Assembly: GCA_947177175.1 (NCBI GenBank)
Contig: CAMWTK010000001.1
Location: forward strand, 1-64,000
From: an uncultured Treponema sp.
GTDB taxonomy: Bacteria; Spirochaetota; Spirochaetia; Treponematales; Treponemataceae
Length of the DNA: 64,000 nt
Direction of reading: 5' to 3'
In this document: piece by piece, positions 1-8,465 of the stretch
Position numbering within the stretch: the first letter of the stretch is position 1
How the letters are laid out: the number at the start of each line of letters is the position of its first letter
The notes under the pieces: generated by a model
Databases searched by the model: none
What the model saw: only the letters and a program-made list of their open reading frames with translations
Told to the model about the DNA's origin: nothing
Program-made: the position numbers and the translations under genes

Positions 1-316
1 CCGGGTTAGGTTTATACCCTCCCGCAACCACACCGCCCCACAGGCCGCCGGGCCAAGCCCAATGCTTTTTTACAAACCAATCCGCGTAAAAAAAAAAAAA
101 ACAGTGCCCTATATTACCCCCCCCCGTCATCTTGTCAAGAGGTTTCGCACTTTTTTTGAGGATTTTTATGAAAAAATTATTTTTTTTGAAAAATGCTGTT
201 TTTTATGGACGATTTGCGGCGCGGATGCTGTTCTCATGCACCCGTGCCGCAGGCGGCAGCTTTGGCTGGCCGCCGTGCAAACGAAAACTCGTCGGCACGG
301 TCGTGTCCCGGTGTCC
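1..316. other. Non-coding left edge with homopolymer runs
   Basis: I see no credible gene here. ORFs crossing it on the plus strand are antisense shadows of the next gene. It holds an A14 run (88-101), a C9 run (117-125) and several T runs. The only supported element is a leftward promoter at 111-138, whose target would lie beyond the window edge. GC-rich inverted sequence near 240-285 could act as a weak hairpin after the 317-1009 gene, but no T-run follows it, so I do not call a terminator. Confidence 0.5.
111..138 (-). promoter_or_regulatory. Promoter with poly-G spacer, reading off the left edge
   Basis: Read on the minus strand this is TTGACA, a 16-bp spacer containing nine consecutive G, then TAATAT. 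Loss or gain of one G would move the spacer between 15 and 17 bp. A T14 run (minus strand, 101-88) follows in the presumed 5' leader. The regulated gene lies outside the window. The arrangement matches promoters that switch by slipped-strand mispairing; switching itself is inferred. Confidence 0.6.
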
Positions 317-1009
317 CTACTCCTCCTTCTTCCCCTCCTTTTTCGTGCGGCGTTCCGAAGCAGCGTTCGCATGGGCGATTTCGGCCTCCGCCTGTGCCGC
401 GAACTCCTGGTACGCCGCCGCGCTGCCTACCGCGCCCAGGTACGGCACGATCTTCAGGTTCACCAAAGCAGTCAGTTCCTTTTTCACCTGCGTCGCGCTC
501 TCGCTCCGGGCAGCCTTTGCCGCCGTAAAGTCGTCGTTCGCCGCGTTGAATTCGTCCTGCGCCGTGCGCAGCCCCGCCACCAGCGCCGCCACGCCCTCAA
601 GCAGCGTCGTCTCCGCCTCCAGCGCGCCCAGATCCTCCAGCAGGCTTTCGATGAGCGAAGACTCCGCAGCGTAGGTTTCGTTCACGATTTTCTTTCCGTA
701 CTTGGAGAACACCGCGTCCAGCCGCCGCGCCGCCGCCTTCTTTTCCGCCACGGGAATCGCCGTGTAGCCCTGAATCAGCGTGCCCAGGTCGCGCACGGCG
801 GCATCCCGCGCGGCATCCTTTTCGTCAAGCCGCGAATCCGCCGTGTCCTGCCGGATTGCGGTCGTCAGCCGCGCGCTCAAGTCCGCAAGCTCGGCAAACG
901 CGCCGCACAGGAACTCGTCCTTCAGCCCCGCCGCCTTGAAAAGCCGCACGAGCGCGTCGCTCGCCGCATCCGCCTCCGTAATGCGAAGCCGGGAAGAAAG
1001 TTTTGTCAT
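317..1009 (-). CDS. Hypothetical helical/coiled-coil protein (230 aa)
   Basis: I do not recognise this protein with certainty. It is a 230-residue, Ala- and Glu-rich, almost wholly helical protein without signal peptide or membrane segment. It starts MTKLSSRLRITEADAASDAL and ends in a Lys/Glu-rich tail (RRTKKEGKKEE). The start at 1009 is chosen because a clear GGAGG lies just upstream; the longer ORF in the track (to 1321) runs into a tandem repeat array in the same frame and is unlikely to be used. The start codon overlaps the stop of the repeat-encoded ORF by four bases (ATGA), so translation may be coupled to it. The general style resembles small conserved helical proteins of Bacteroidetes and spirochaetes, but that is only an impression. 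The long plus-strand ORFs opposite are shadows. Confidence 0.7.
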   Translation of the reverse strand: MTKLSSRLRITEADAASDALVRLFKAAGLKDEFLCGAFAELADLSARLTTAIRQDTADSRLDEKDAARDAAVRDLGTLIQGYTAIPVAEKKAAARRLDAVFSKYGKKIVNETYAAESSLIESLLEDLGALEAETTLLEGVAALVAGLRTAQDEFNAANDDFTAAKAARSESATQVKKELTALVNLKIVPYLGAVGSAAAYQEFAAQAEAEIAHANAASERRTKKEGKKEE

Positions 1010-1407
1010 ACACACCTCCGTGTTTTGTTCGTATAAAACCGCGCGTCCTTGTCCTGCAAAAACCAAACGCAAGCCCCCTTTTGCATGGAGACCGACGTTT
1101 GCCGTCCGGCAACGCGCCGGAATTCCGTGTGGAAGCCCTTTTGCGTTCTGACAATGCGCCGAAACTGCGTGTAAACGGCTTTTGCAATCCGACAATGCGA
1201 CGAAATTCCGTGTGGAAGCCCTTTTTGTAGTCCGACAATACGCTGAAATCGCGTGTGGAAGCCCTTTTGCAATCCGACAACGCGCCGAAATTCCGTGTGG
1301 AAGCCCTTTGCATTCTGACAATGCGCTGAAATCGCGTGTGGATGGCTTTTGTACGCTAACAATGCGACGGAATTGCGTGTGAAATCAGCGAATGCTGCGT
1401 CAGACAT
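1006..1407 (-). CDS. Short ORF made of 14-residue tandem repeats
   Basis: The ORF begins MSDAAFADFTRNSVALLAYK and then consists of about seven 14-residue repeats of the type QKGFHTEFRRIVGL, ending KTRRCV. Its ATG at 1407 is preceded by a strong ribosome site (AAGGAGG) and by a good promoter at 1428-1457. Its TGA overlaps the ATG of the next gene (ATGA). Those signals argue it is translated. Against a functional protein: the 42-bp DNA repeat is stop-free in several other frames as well, and the sequence has an odd, low-complexity, basic composition. It may be an ordinary gene start into which a repeat array expanded, or a leader ORF that couples translation into the downstream gene. Confidence 0.45.
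   Translation of the reverse strand: MSDAAFADFTRNSVALLAYKSHPHAISAHCQNAKGFHTEFRRVVGLQKGFHTRFQRIVGLQKGLPHGISSHCRIAKAVYTQFRRIVRTQKGFHTEFRRVAGRQTSVSMQKGACVWFLQDKDARFYTNKTRRCV
1095..1385. repeat. 42-bp imperfect tandem repeat array, about 7 copies
   Basis: The core unit on the plus strand is close to GACAATGCGNCGAAATTCCG followed by TGTGGAAGCCCTTTTGCAATCC, 42 bp long. Copies start near 1108, 1149, 1190, 1233, 1275, 1316 and 1358, with substitutions and one-base length differences. Because 42 is divisible by three, each reading frame repeats a 14-residue word, and most frames remain free of stops. The array lies between a strong promoter/start at 1407-1457 and the gene at 317-1009. Confidence 0.85.
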
Positions 1408-1427
1408 GGCTGTTTCCTCCTTGCCGT

Positions 1428-1457
1428 ATTCTAGCGGAAAAATCGGAGGCGTGTCAA
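1428..1457 (-). promoter_or_regulatory. Promoter for the repeat ORF and the gene after it
   Basis: On the minus strand TTGACA, an 18-bp spacer and TAGAAT. The predicted start of transcription is near 1421, giving a 14-base leader that contains AAGGAGG ahead of the ATG at 1407. It sits directly after the stop of the thioesterase gene. Confidence 0.7.
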
Positions 1458-1477
1458 ACCGCAGCGGACGGGTTGCG

Positions 1478-2218
1478 TCAGAATGTTGCCTGCATGGCAA
1501 AGACCGGGCGGCCGCCCTCGTGGATGCCCGCGAGCGTCGTCGCGCCGTCCGTGCGACTGAACACGCGCAGGACCTGCCCCTCGCGGCTTTCGCCCGTGTA
1601 GTGAACCTCAAGCGATTTCGGCTCGTGCGTCTGGAGGAAGTCGTCGGAGAGGACGCTGAGCGCGAGCCTGATGTACTCGATGTTGTTCATGTGGCGCGAC
1701 ATGTCGATGTGCTGCGAGCGGACGGCCTGCTCGAACGCGAAGTCGTCCTCGGAAAAGTCCTGCGGGAATTTGCTGAACGGGCTTTCGCAGGCGCGCGCGG
1801 GGAACGACCCGGACGGGAACGGGAGCGCGGCAAGCTTGACGGGACGGTGTTTTTCTAGGTCGAGTACGCACGCCTCCTGATTCGCCGCGGCAAGGACAGT
1901 TCCGTCCAAATCCGAAAGCACCGTGTTCACCTCGGCGCGGAATCCGGCATTGGCGACCGGGAACGTCCGCACCAAAATCCGGTCGCGCCAGCACGGGCGG
2001 CGGAAGAAATCGACCCGCGTCTTCGTGAACACCCAGAACACGCCGAACCGCTCGCGCCAGGTGATGCCGTCGCAGCCGAGCGCGGCAAAGCATTCGGTGA
2101 GGTTGTCCTGCACCATCAGCACCGTCTGCGCGATGCCGAGCTTTGTGGAGCTGTCGATGAACGCCGAAGAGACGCTCCGCTCCCGTGAGAATGTCAGGCC
2201 GTCCGTTGTTCCGGGCAT
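1478..2218 (-). CDS. Acyl-ACP thioesterase (FatA/FatB family)
   Basis: The 246-aa cytosolic protein has the double hot-dog layout of acyl-ACP thioesterases, which release free fatty acids from acyl carrier protein and so end chain elongation. The N-terminal half carries the family pattern ITWRERFGVFWVFTKTRVDF and the C-terminal half holds the active-site stretch DMSRHMNNIEYI. In plant FatB and many bacterial homologues this reads D-x-N-x-H-V-N-N; here the Asn is Ser while Asp and His are kept. A GGAGG precedes the ATG. It is the last gene of a minus-strand run with rnz and the lipoprotein gene (14-bp gap to rnz). Confidence 0.85.
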   Translation of the reverse strand: MPGTTDGLTFSRERSVSSAFIDSSTKLGIAQTVLMVQDNLTECFAALGCDGITWRERFGVFWVFTKTRVDFFRRPCWRDRILVRTFPVANAGFRAEVNTVLSDLDGTVLAAANQEACVLDLEKHRPVKLAALPFPSGSFPARACESPFSKFPQDFSEDDFAFEQAVRSQHIDMSRHMNNIEYIRLALSVLSDDFLQTHEPKSLEVHYTGESREGQVLRVFSRTDGATTLAGIHEGGRPVFAMQATF

Positions 2219-2232
2219 ACGATCCTCCGTCT

Positions 2233-3159
2233 TTAGTCCACATACGGAATGTCAAAGTGCATGCGGTCGTGCGTCAGCTCGGCGGCGGGGAACACGGCGC
2301 GCGCCTGCTGCAATATGCCGTCAAGCTCGCGGTCGGTGTAGCGCGGGCTGTAATGGATCATCGCCATGCGCCGCACACCCGCGTCGCGCGCGACGGTCGC
2401 CGCCTGCCGCGCGGTCATGTGCTTCTTTTCTTTCGCCTGGTCGGCAAGGTCGTCCGCGAACATTCCCTCGCAGATCAGCAGGTCTGACCCGCGCACTTCC
2501 TTTGCGATTGACGGCAGGTACTGCGTGTCCGTCACGAAGCTGAACTTGCGCCCGCTCCGCTTTGCGCCGAGCACCTGCTCCGGGGTGACGGTCGAGCCGT
2601 CCGGCGCGGTCACGCATTCGCCGTGCTGCAATTTCCCCCACAGCGGCCCGCGCGGAACGCCGAGCGCGGCCGCCCGTTCCGGGCTGAATTCGCCGGGGCG
2701 GTCAAGCTCCTCAAGCGTGTAGCCGACGCACGTCTTGGTGTGCGACAGCGGGAACGCGCGGATATAGAAGCCGTCGCCCTCATGCACGACGCACGGCGCG
2801 GTGATTTCTTTGACGACCACGGGATAATTGATGTACATATCGAGCACCTTGCGGCTCGTCTCGATGTACTCGGCGATTTTGGGCGGGCCGTAGATGTACA
2901 GCGGCTCGGTGCGGTCAACCTGCGCGGACAGCATCATAATGCCGGGCAGCCCCGTCACGTGGTCGGCATGCGTGTGCGACACGAAAATCGCGTCGATTTT
3001 TTTCCATTTGAGGTTGAGCCGCCGCAGGCTGACCTGCGTCCCCTCCCCGCCGTCAAACAGGAACAGGTCGCCCTCGCGCCGCAGCAGCACCGACGTAAGG
3101 TGGCGGTACGGCAGCGGCATCATGCCCCCGCAGCCCAAGACGAACGCTTCCATATTCAT
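2233..3159 (-). CDS. rnz: Ribonuclease Z (tRNA 3'-processing endonuclease)
   Basis: A 308-aa metallo-beta-lactamase fold protein. It has the zinc-binding SHTHADHVTGLPG motif near residues 60-72, a later histidine in PLSHTKT, the aspartate of FVTDTQYLP and the C-terminal IHYSPRY histidine, all typical of RNase Z. The enzyme cuts the 3' trailer of tRNA precursors. Its length is normal for the short, homodimeric bacterial form. The start is one base after the stop of the upstream lipoprotein gene, so the two are probably translated from one message. Confidence 0.93.
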   Translation of the reverse strand: MNMEAFVLGCGGMMPLPYRHLTSVLLRREGDLFLFDGGEGTQVSLRRLNLKWKKIDAIFVSHTHADHVTGLPGIMMLSAQVDRTEPLYIYGPPKIAEYIETSRKVLDMYINYPVVVKEITAPCVVHEGDGFYIRAFPLSHTKTCVGYTLEELDRPGEFSPERAAALGVPRGPLWGKLQHGECVTAPDGSTVTPEQVLGAKRSGRKFSFVTDTQYLPSIAKEVRGSDLLICEGMFADDLADQAKEKKHMTARQAATVARDAGVRRMAMIHYSPRYTDRELDGILQQARAVFPAAELTHDRMHFDIPYVD

Positions 3160-3160
3160 G

Positions 3161-4030
3161 TCAGTTTCCTTTTGCCCAGGGATCTTCCGTGCCGCCTTTC
3201 AGCAGCTCGCCCATGTTCACGCCGTAGCGCGAGCCGGAACGGACACCGCGCAGGTCGGGCGCGCGCAGGCGCACGTATGCGCCCGCCGGTTTGGGCGCGG
3301 GCGGCGGATTGAGTGCCGTCCGCGCGTCCTGTATCATGCCGCGCACCTGGGGCGAAAGCCCGTCCAATGCGAGCGCGCGGTCAAGCAGCGACTTTTTCGC
3401 TTCCTTTTCGTCGTCGCCGAGCGCGGCGGCATCCTGGTACAGGCGGACTGCCTGCGCGTCGTTCCCGTTCGTGCTGAAAAACGGGTGCGGGTTCTCGATG
3501 AATCCCGTCCGCACCGCGCCGCCGTCGAGCCAGGAGACTTGCAGGTAGTCGAGCATCATGCCGTTATGGTGCACGGCGACGATTGTCTGCGCGGGAATGA
3601 GCGCGTCCGCCCGCGCGAACTGTTCCGGGTCGTCCGTGAGCGCGAAGCAGGCGGGCTTTGCCTCCAGCAGCACGACGGGAGACGCGTTGAGCACGACCAT
3701 TTCCTCGCGCGCCCAGTAATCCGTGCCGTCGTCGGACGAAAACACGTGCACTAGGGCGACCGCTTCGCCGCCGTCAGACGGCTCGGTGCGGCAGACTTCC
3801 GCCACGGAATACGGCGCGGCGCGGTCGGCGTTCAGGTAGGCAAGTACGCCCGTCCCCCGCGCCGCAATGCCGGACGCGAACAGACCGCCCGCCTCGTCCT
3901 GCGCGAAGAAATCCCCCGCAAGCACGACGGACGGAATGCTCGGCACGTGCGGCAGCTCCCCGGCTTTCTTGCAGCCGGCAGCGAGCAGCACGAACGCGGC
4001 GCAGAGCGCGCGCGAAAGCAGCCGTCTCAT
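3161..4030 (-). CDS. Predicted lipoprotein of unknown function (289 aa)
   Basis: The N-terminus MRRLLSRALCAAFVLLAAGCKK is a lipoprotein signal peptide with a good lipobox (LLAAGC, Cys near residue 20). The mature protein is soluble-looking and begins with a Pro-rich stretch. The middle part, with YWAREEMVVLNASPVVLLE and LQVSWLDGGAVRTGFIENPHP, resembles SH3-like beta modules, and the C-terminus has an Ala-rich helical stretch and a Pro-rich linker. I do not recognise the family. It is packed between the aldolase-like gene (adjacent stop and start) and rnz. Confidence 0.8.
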   Translation of the reverse strand: MRRLLSRALCAAFVLLAAGCKKAGELPHVPSIPSVVLAGDFFAQDEAGGLFASGIAARGTGVLAYLNADRAAPYSVAEVCRTEPSDGGEAVALVHVFSSDDGTDYWAREEMVVLNASPVVLLEAKPACFALTDDPEQFARADALIPAQTIVAVHHNGMMLDYLQVSWLDGGAVRTGFIENPHPFFSTNGNDAQAVRLYQDAAALGDDEKEAKKSLLDRALALDGLSPQVRGMIQDARTALNPPPAPKPAGAYVRLRAPDLRGVRSGSRYGVNMGELLKGGTEDPWAKGN

Positions 4031-5005
4031 CTAGAGTTCCTGTATTTCCCGGTAGAATTCGGCATAGTCGGTGCGCTTTGCCCCCGTAAAGGCGATCGCC
4101 GTGCGCGGGTGCTGGTTGAGCAGCCCCGTCGCCAGATACTGCAAGTCGTAGCCCCACTGCACGCCGTCTTTCTTCAGCTTGAGCATGTAATCCTCGATAA
4201 ATTTGAGCACGGGATACACGCTGTACTTGGGATTGTGCAAAAAGCCGAGCAGGTTCTCCATGGCGCAGTTCCCCGCGCCGCGTCCCATGCCGTTGTACGT
4301 CGCGTCGAGCCAGTCCACGCCGTCGCCCACCGCCTCAATCGTATTCGCAAAGGCAAGCTGCTGGTTGTTGTGCGCGTGGATGCCGAGCGCCTTGCCGTAT
4401 TTTTCGGCATACTCGCGGTACAGCAGCGCGATGCGCTGCATCTGCTCCGGGTAAATCGAGCCGAAGCTGTCCACGATATAGATTGCGTCCACGGGAGACT
4501 TGCCGAGCATGTCCAACGCCACGCGGATGTCGCCCTCCTGCGCCGTGGAAATCGCCATGATATTGCAGCTCACCTCGTAGCCCTTTTTCTTGGCGTCCTC
4601 AATCATCTCAAGCGCGCCCGCAATCTGGTGCACGTAGCACGCCACGCGGATCAGGTCGAGCGGGGAATCCGCGCGGTTGCGGATATCTTCCTTATAGTCG
4701 CACCGCCCCACGTCCGCCATTGCCGCCAGCTTGATGTTCTTTTCGGCGTTGTCGCCGATGACCTTGACGATCGCGTCGTCGTCGCAGAATTTCCACGCGC
4801 CGAACTTGTCCGTGTCGAACATCTTTTTGGAGGCCTTGTAGCCCACTTCCATGTAGTCCACGCCCGCGGCGATGTTCGCCCGGTACAAATCCCGGACGAA
4901 TTCGTCCGTAAAATAGAAGTCGTTGCACAGACCGCCGTCACGCAGCGTCGCGTCCACTACCCGAATCGAATCGCGGTAGCCAAGCAGTGAAGAAATCTCT
5001 TTCAT
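4031..5005 (-). CDS. Aldolase/HMG-CoA-lyase-like DRE-TIM enzyme
   Basis: A 324-aa TIM-barrel protein of the DRE-TIM metallolyase superfamily (HMG-CoA lyase, isopropylmalate synthase, 4-hydroxy-2-oxovalerate aldolase). It shows the metal-binding VDATLRDGG motif near residue 17, the HAHNN histidines near residue 215 and the NGMGRGAGN loop. The substrate cannot be read from sequence; the closest general type is the 4-hydroxy-2-oxovalerate aldolase-like group that often sits in surface-sugar or nucleotide-sugar loci. A GGGG-type ribosome site precedes the ATG. It starts a four-gene run with the lipoprotein, rnz and thioesterase genes, 60 bp after the FemX-like gene. Confidence 0.8.
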   Translation of the reverse strand: MKEISSLLGYRDSIRVVDATLRDGGLCNDFYFTDEFVRDLYRANIAAGVDYMEVGYKASKKMFDTDKFGAWKFCDDDAIVKVIGDNAEKNIKLAAMADVGRCDYKEDIRNRADSPLDLIRVACYVHQIAGALEMIEDAKKKGYEVSCNIMAISTAQEGDIRVALDMLGKSPVDAIYIVDSFGSIYPEQMQRIALLYREYAEKYGKALGIHAHNNQQLAFANTIEAVGDGVDWLDATYNGMGRGAGNCAMENLLGFLHNPKYSVYPVLKFIEDYMLKLKKDGVQWGYDLQYLATGLLNQHPRTAIAFTGAKRTDYAEFYREIQEL

Positions 5006-5065
5006 TGTCGTTCCCCTTTCTGTAGTAGCGATTATTTTAGCGCATTTCCGCGCCTTTGGGAATAG

Positions 5066-6118
5066 TCACCGCCCCCGCAGGCGTTTCATCACTTTTTTGT
5101 GCCAGAACGCGCGGAATTTTTCGGCGGCGGCGTAGATGCCGTACCAGCGGCTCAGCGGAATGTCGTAGCTGCCGGGACGGTGGACTTCCGCGCCGCCCCA
5201 GCCCGTCTTGAACAGGTACAGCCCGTGCATGGGGTGCGCGGGATCGTCCGTGGGCGGAATGCCGTAGAAGTCGTAGGCGGTGCAGCCGAACCGCTTTGCA
5301 TCGCAGATTGCCGTCCACTGCACGAGGTAGTTGGGCATGAGGTTGCGCTTTTCGTTGCCGGAGCAGCCGTACAGGTAGACCGCGCTTTCCCCGGCGCAGA
5401 GCGTGATGATTGCCGCAAGGTCGTCGCCCTCATGGGAAGCGACATAGAGCGTGACCCGTGCCATGCTGCCGACCGCCGCGCCGCGTTCAAGCAGGTCGCG
5501 GTAATAGGCCGCCGGGTGGATGCCGATGCCGTCACGCGCGGCGGTCGTCCGGTAGAGCGCGTAGAACGAGGCGAAATCCTGCTCGAATCCGGGGTCGCCT
5601 GCCGTAACCGCGCGGACGGTCACGCCGTGTTTCTGCGCGTAGCGCACGTTGTACCGCCACTTGCTTTTCATTGCGGCGAGCAGATCGTCCTCGCTTTTGG
5701 TGATGTCGAGCACCACGGTGTCCGGCGGCTGCACGTCCACGCGCGATTTCCTGATGTCCGTCTGCGCGAGCGCCGCCATGTCGGCGACAGATTCGTTGTA
5801 TGCGTCGCGGTCCGCCACGCGCGCAAAGTCAACCGGCAGGTCGTAGCGCGCGCAGAGCGTGTGCTTGGGGAGCAAAAACTGGATTTCCTCGGTAAAATAG
5901 TCCAGCTGCTTGATATAGGCGAGGTCTTTCCCCGCCGTGGGTGTCTGCACGCGCTCGTCGGGTACGGGCGCCATGGGTATGTACGCAAGGGACACGGAGA
6001 ACGGTCCCGCGCGGAACGTGCGGACAAGCACCGAAACGTCGTTGTGTTTGATATGCCGCCATCCATGGGCGCACTTGAACTGCACCCAGAAATCGGTCTG
6101 CTGAAAATGCCGTGCCAC
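5066..6118 (-). CDS. FemAB/FemX-like peptidyltransferase
   Basis: A 350-aa protein of the FemABX family (double GNAT fold), which uses aminoacyl-tRNA to add amino acids to lipid II side chains. Recognisable stretches are the N-terminal QTDFWVQFK, the KSKWRYNVRYAQKHGV segment typical of the second acyltransferase domain, and YLYGCSGNEKRNLMPNYLVQW followed by YDFYGIPP and FKTGWGG, which form the family's C-terminal signature. No membrane segment. It begins 19 bp after metG ends and is likely co-transcribed with it. The amino acid transferred is unknown. Confidence 0.85.
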   Translation of the reverse strand: MARHFQQTDFWVQFKCAHGWRHIKHNDVSVLVRTFRAGPFSVSLAYIPMAPVPDERVQTPTAGKDLAYIKQLDYFTEEIQFLLPKHTLCARYDLPVDFARVADRDAYNESVADMAALAQTDIRKSRVDVQPPDTVVLDITKSEDDLLAAMKSKWRYNVRYAQKHGVTVRAVTAGDPGFEQDFASFYALYRTTAARDGIGIHPAAYYRDLLERGAAVGSMARVTLYVASHEGDDLAAIITLCAGESAVYLYGCSGNEKRNLMPNYLVQWTAICDAKRFGCTAYDFYGIPPTDDPAHPMHGLYLFKTGWGGAEVHRPGSYDIPLSRWYGIYAAAEKFRAFWHKKVMKRLRGR

Positions 6119-6137
6119 GCGTTCCGTCCGTACGGGA

Positions 6138-8459
6138 TCAGCCGATCTCCGCGTTCACGGCATACTCAGTCCTGATTTCACGCCCGGCCGCAAGCAGTTT
6201 TTTCCCCGCCACCTGCACGATGCCGTCCTTCGCCTCAATCGCCACCGAAAAGAACTCGTCGCCCGTAATCTCGGCTTTTTTCGCCGCGTGCTCGTCCGCG
6301 CCCGCAAGCACGACCTTCGTTCCCGGCGCGGCCCAGCCCGCGTCAAGCACTTCCACGCGGGGCTTCCCGTCCTGCTCGTAGTCGCCCGCGAGCAGCATGC
6401 CACGGCTCTCCACGCCGCGCATCGTGCGCGGGGCAAGGTTCGCCGCGATGATGACGTGCTTGCCGAGCAGCTCCGCCTCCGTCAGGTAGGGGCGCAGCCC
6501 GGACTGAATCGTGCGCGGCGTGCCGGATCCGTCGTCCAGCGTCTCGATATACAACTTGTCGCCGTCAGGATTGGGCTTGATGTCGGTGATTTTCGCCACG
6601 CGCAGCTCGATGTTCGCGTTGAAGAACGCGACCTGCTGCTCGCCCGTGAGCGCGGGTTGCTCCGCCTTTTTCTCCTGCTTGGGCTTCGGCTTTGCCGCCT
6701 GCGCCTGTTTTCCGCCCGCCATGCCGTCCTGTTTGCCGCTGAACTTCGCGCGGAACGCGTCCGCCGTCTTGTTGTCGAGCGGCGTAAAGAACACGGCAGT
6801 CGGCGCGATCGTGTCAAGCCCTTCCATCGTGCCGAGGTCGCCCCAGCGCAGGCTGCCCGGTTTGGCATCCGTGCCGTAGCGCGCGTCGTACACCGTCTTG
6901 CCGAGGTAACCGGCGACCGTCTGCGCGTACTGCGGCAGGTACGGGTGCAGCATGATTGTCAGATCCTTGATGACGTAGGCGAGGTTGTAAAGCACATTGT
7001 CGGCGACCGCCTTGTCGGTCTTGACTGTCTTCCACGGCTCCGCCGCCTGGAACGCCTTGTTGCAGAGGTCGCTTATGGCGAACAGCTCGTGGAACGCATC
7101 CTTCAGCTCCGCCCATTCGAGGTGCTCGGTCGCCTTTTTCTCGTGCGCGAGCACCTGCTCCCACAGCGCGTCGTCCTTTTTTCCCGCCGGAATCTTTCCG
7201 CCGTAGTTTTTGTTGATGAACAGGAGCGTACGGTTCACCAGGTTGCCGAGGTTGCCGATCAGCTCCTTGTTGTATTTTTCCTGAAAATCCTTCCAGGTGA
7301 ACTGGTAGTCCTGGCTTTCGGGGCGGTTATAATAGATGTAAAAACGCCATGCATCCGCCGGAATGCCGCTGTCCTTCGCGTCCGAGCCGAACACGCCCAC
7401 GCCTTTCGACTTGGAGAACTTGCCGTCCTCGTAGTTCAGGAATTCCGTGGAGCTCATGTGGAACAGCTTGGTATAGTCGCGCCCCGTGCCGATCTCGCTG
7501 CACGGGAAGACGACTGTATGGAACGGGATATTGTCCTTGCCGATAAACTGGAACAGGTCGATTTTTTCCGCTGATGCCTCCGCGCTCTCCGACGGCAGCC
7601 ACCATTTTTTCCAGTCGAACGACGGCCTGCCCGCCGCCCGCATCTCGTCGGCGAGCTGCTTGGTGATTGACATATAGCCGATGGGCGCGTTGAACCACAC
7701 GTAGAACACCTTGCCCTCGTAGCCTTGCTTGGGAACGGGGATGCCCCAGGTGAGGTCGCGCGTGATTGCCCGCTCGTTCAGCCCGTCGCGAATCCACGCC
7801 TTGGTCATCTGGACGGCGTTCGCGCTCCACCTGCCCTCCACGCTCGCCCGCTCCATCCACGCCTCAAGCCGGGGCGCAATGGCGGGCAGGTTGATGTACA
7901 GGTGCGTCGTCTCGCGCGCCTCCGGGGTCGCGCCGCAGGTATGGCAGCGCGGGCGGAGCAACTGAGTCGGGTCGAGCAGCGTGCCGCATGAATCGCACTG
8001 GTCGCCGCGCGCGTCGGCGGCATGGCACTTGGGGCACTCGCCGTCCACATAGCGGTCGGCAAGGAACATCCGGCACTGCGGGCAGTACAGCTGCGTGGTC
8101 GTGTGCTCCGTGATAAAGCCGTTCCGATCAAGGTCGGCGAACACCGACTGCGTAATCTCGGTGCATTCGTCGTTGGAGGTGCGCCCGAATTTGTCGAACG
8201 CAATGCCGAACCAGTCGTAGATTTCCCGGTGGATGGCGTAATAATAGTCGCACAGCGCGCGCGGCGATTTCTTCTCTTCCATCGCCTTTGTCTCGGTCGC
8301 CGTGCCGTACTCGTCCGTGCCGCAGACATACAGCGTCTCGTAGCCGCGGCTGCGACAGAACCGCGCGAACACGTCCGCGCTGAGCATCTGGATAAGGTTT
8401 CCCAGATGCGGGATATTGTTGACATACGGCAATGCCGATGTGATAAGCCTCTTGTTCAT
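6138..8459 (-). CDS. metG: Methionyl-tRNA synthetase with C-terminal tRNA-binding domain
   Basis: A 773-aa class I synthetase. It has the HIGH-type motif (NIPHLGNL) near residue 15, two zinc knuckles with CPQC, CPKC, CDSC and CHTC pairs around residues 145-190, the WFNAPIGY segment, and the KMSKS equivalent KFSKSKG. After the anticodon-binding domain comes a Lys/Pro/Gln-rich linker and a Trbp111-like tRNA-binding domain (ELRVAKITDIKPNPDGDKLY) that ends the protein. The start at MNKRLITSALPYVNN is canonical; the longer ORF is not needed. There is no ribosome site: a promoter at 8466-8494 predicts transcription starting exactly at this ATG. Confidence 0.96.
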   Translation of the reverse strand: MNKRLITSALPYVNNIPHLGNLIQMLSADVFARFCRSRGYETLYVCGTDEYGTATETKAMEEKKSPRALCDYYYAIHREIYDWFGIAFDKFGRTSNDECTEITQSVFADLDRNGFITEHTTTQLYCPQCRMFLADRYVDGECPKCHAADARGDQCDSCGTLLDPTQLLRPRCHTCGATPEARETTHLYINLPAIAPRLEAWMERASVEGRWSANAVQMTKAWIRDGLNERAITRDLTWGIPVPKQGYEGKVFYVWFNAPIGYMSITKQLADEMRAAGRPSFDWKKWWLPSESAEASAEKIDLFQFIGKDNIPFHTVVFPCSEIGTGRDYTKLFHMSSTEFLNYEDGKFSKSKGVGVFGSDAKDSGIPADAWRFYIYYNRPESQDYQFTWKDFQEKYNKELIGNLGNLVNRTLLFINKNYGGKIPAGKKDDALWEQVLAHEKKATEHLEWAELKDAFHELFAISDLCNKAFQAAEPWKTVKTDKAVADNVLYNLAYVIKDLTIMLHPYLPQYAQTVAGYLGKTVYDARYGTDAKPGSLRWGDLGTMEGLDTIAPTAVFFTPLDNKTADAFRAKFSGKQDGMAGGKQAQAAKPKPKQEKKAEQPALTGEQQVAFFNANIELRVAKITDIKPNPDGDKLYIETLDDGSGTPRTIQSGLRPYLTEAELLGKHVIIAANLAPRTMRGVESRGMLLAGDYEQDGKPRVEVLDAGWAAPGTKVVLAGADEHAAKKAEITGDEFFSVAIEAKDGIVQVAGKKLLAAGREIRTEYAVNAEIG

Positions 8460-8465
8460 AGGGAA

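Noticed and set aside
62-1036. 324-aa plus-strand ORF at the left edge
   Set aside because: Its sequence is Arg-rich and antisense to the 317-1009 gene. An internal ATG at 168 has a GAGGA and a signal-like start, but the frame soon becomes the same antisense shadow.
1095-1385. CRISPR array or IS remnant
   Set aside because: The 42-bp units are contiguous with no spacers, and no terminal inverted repeats or transposase are present.
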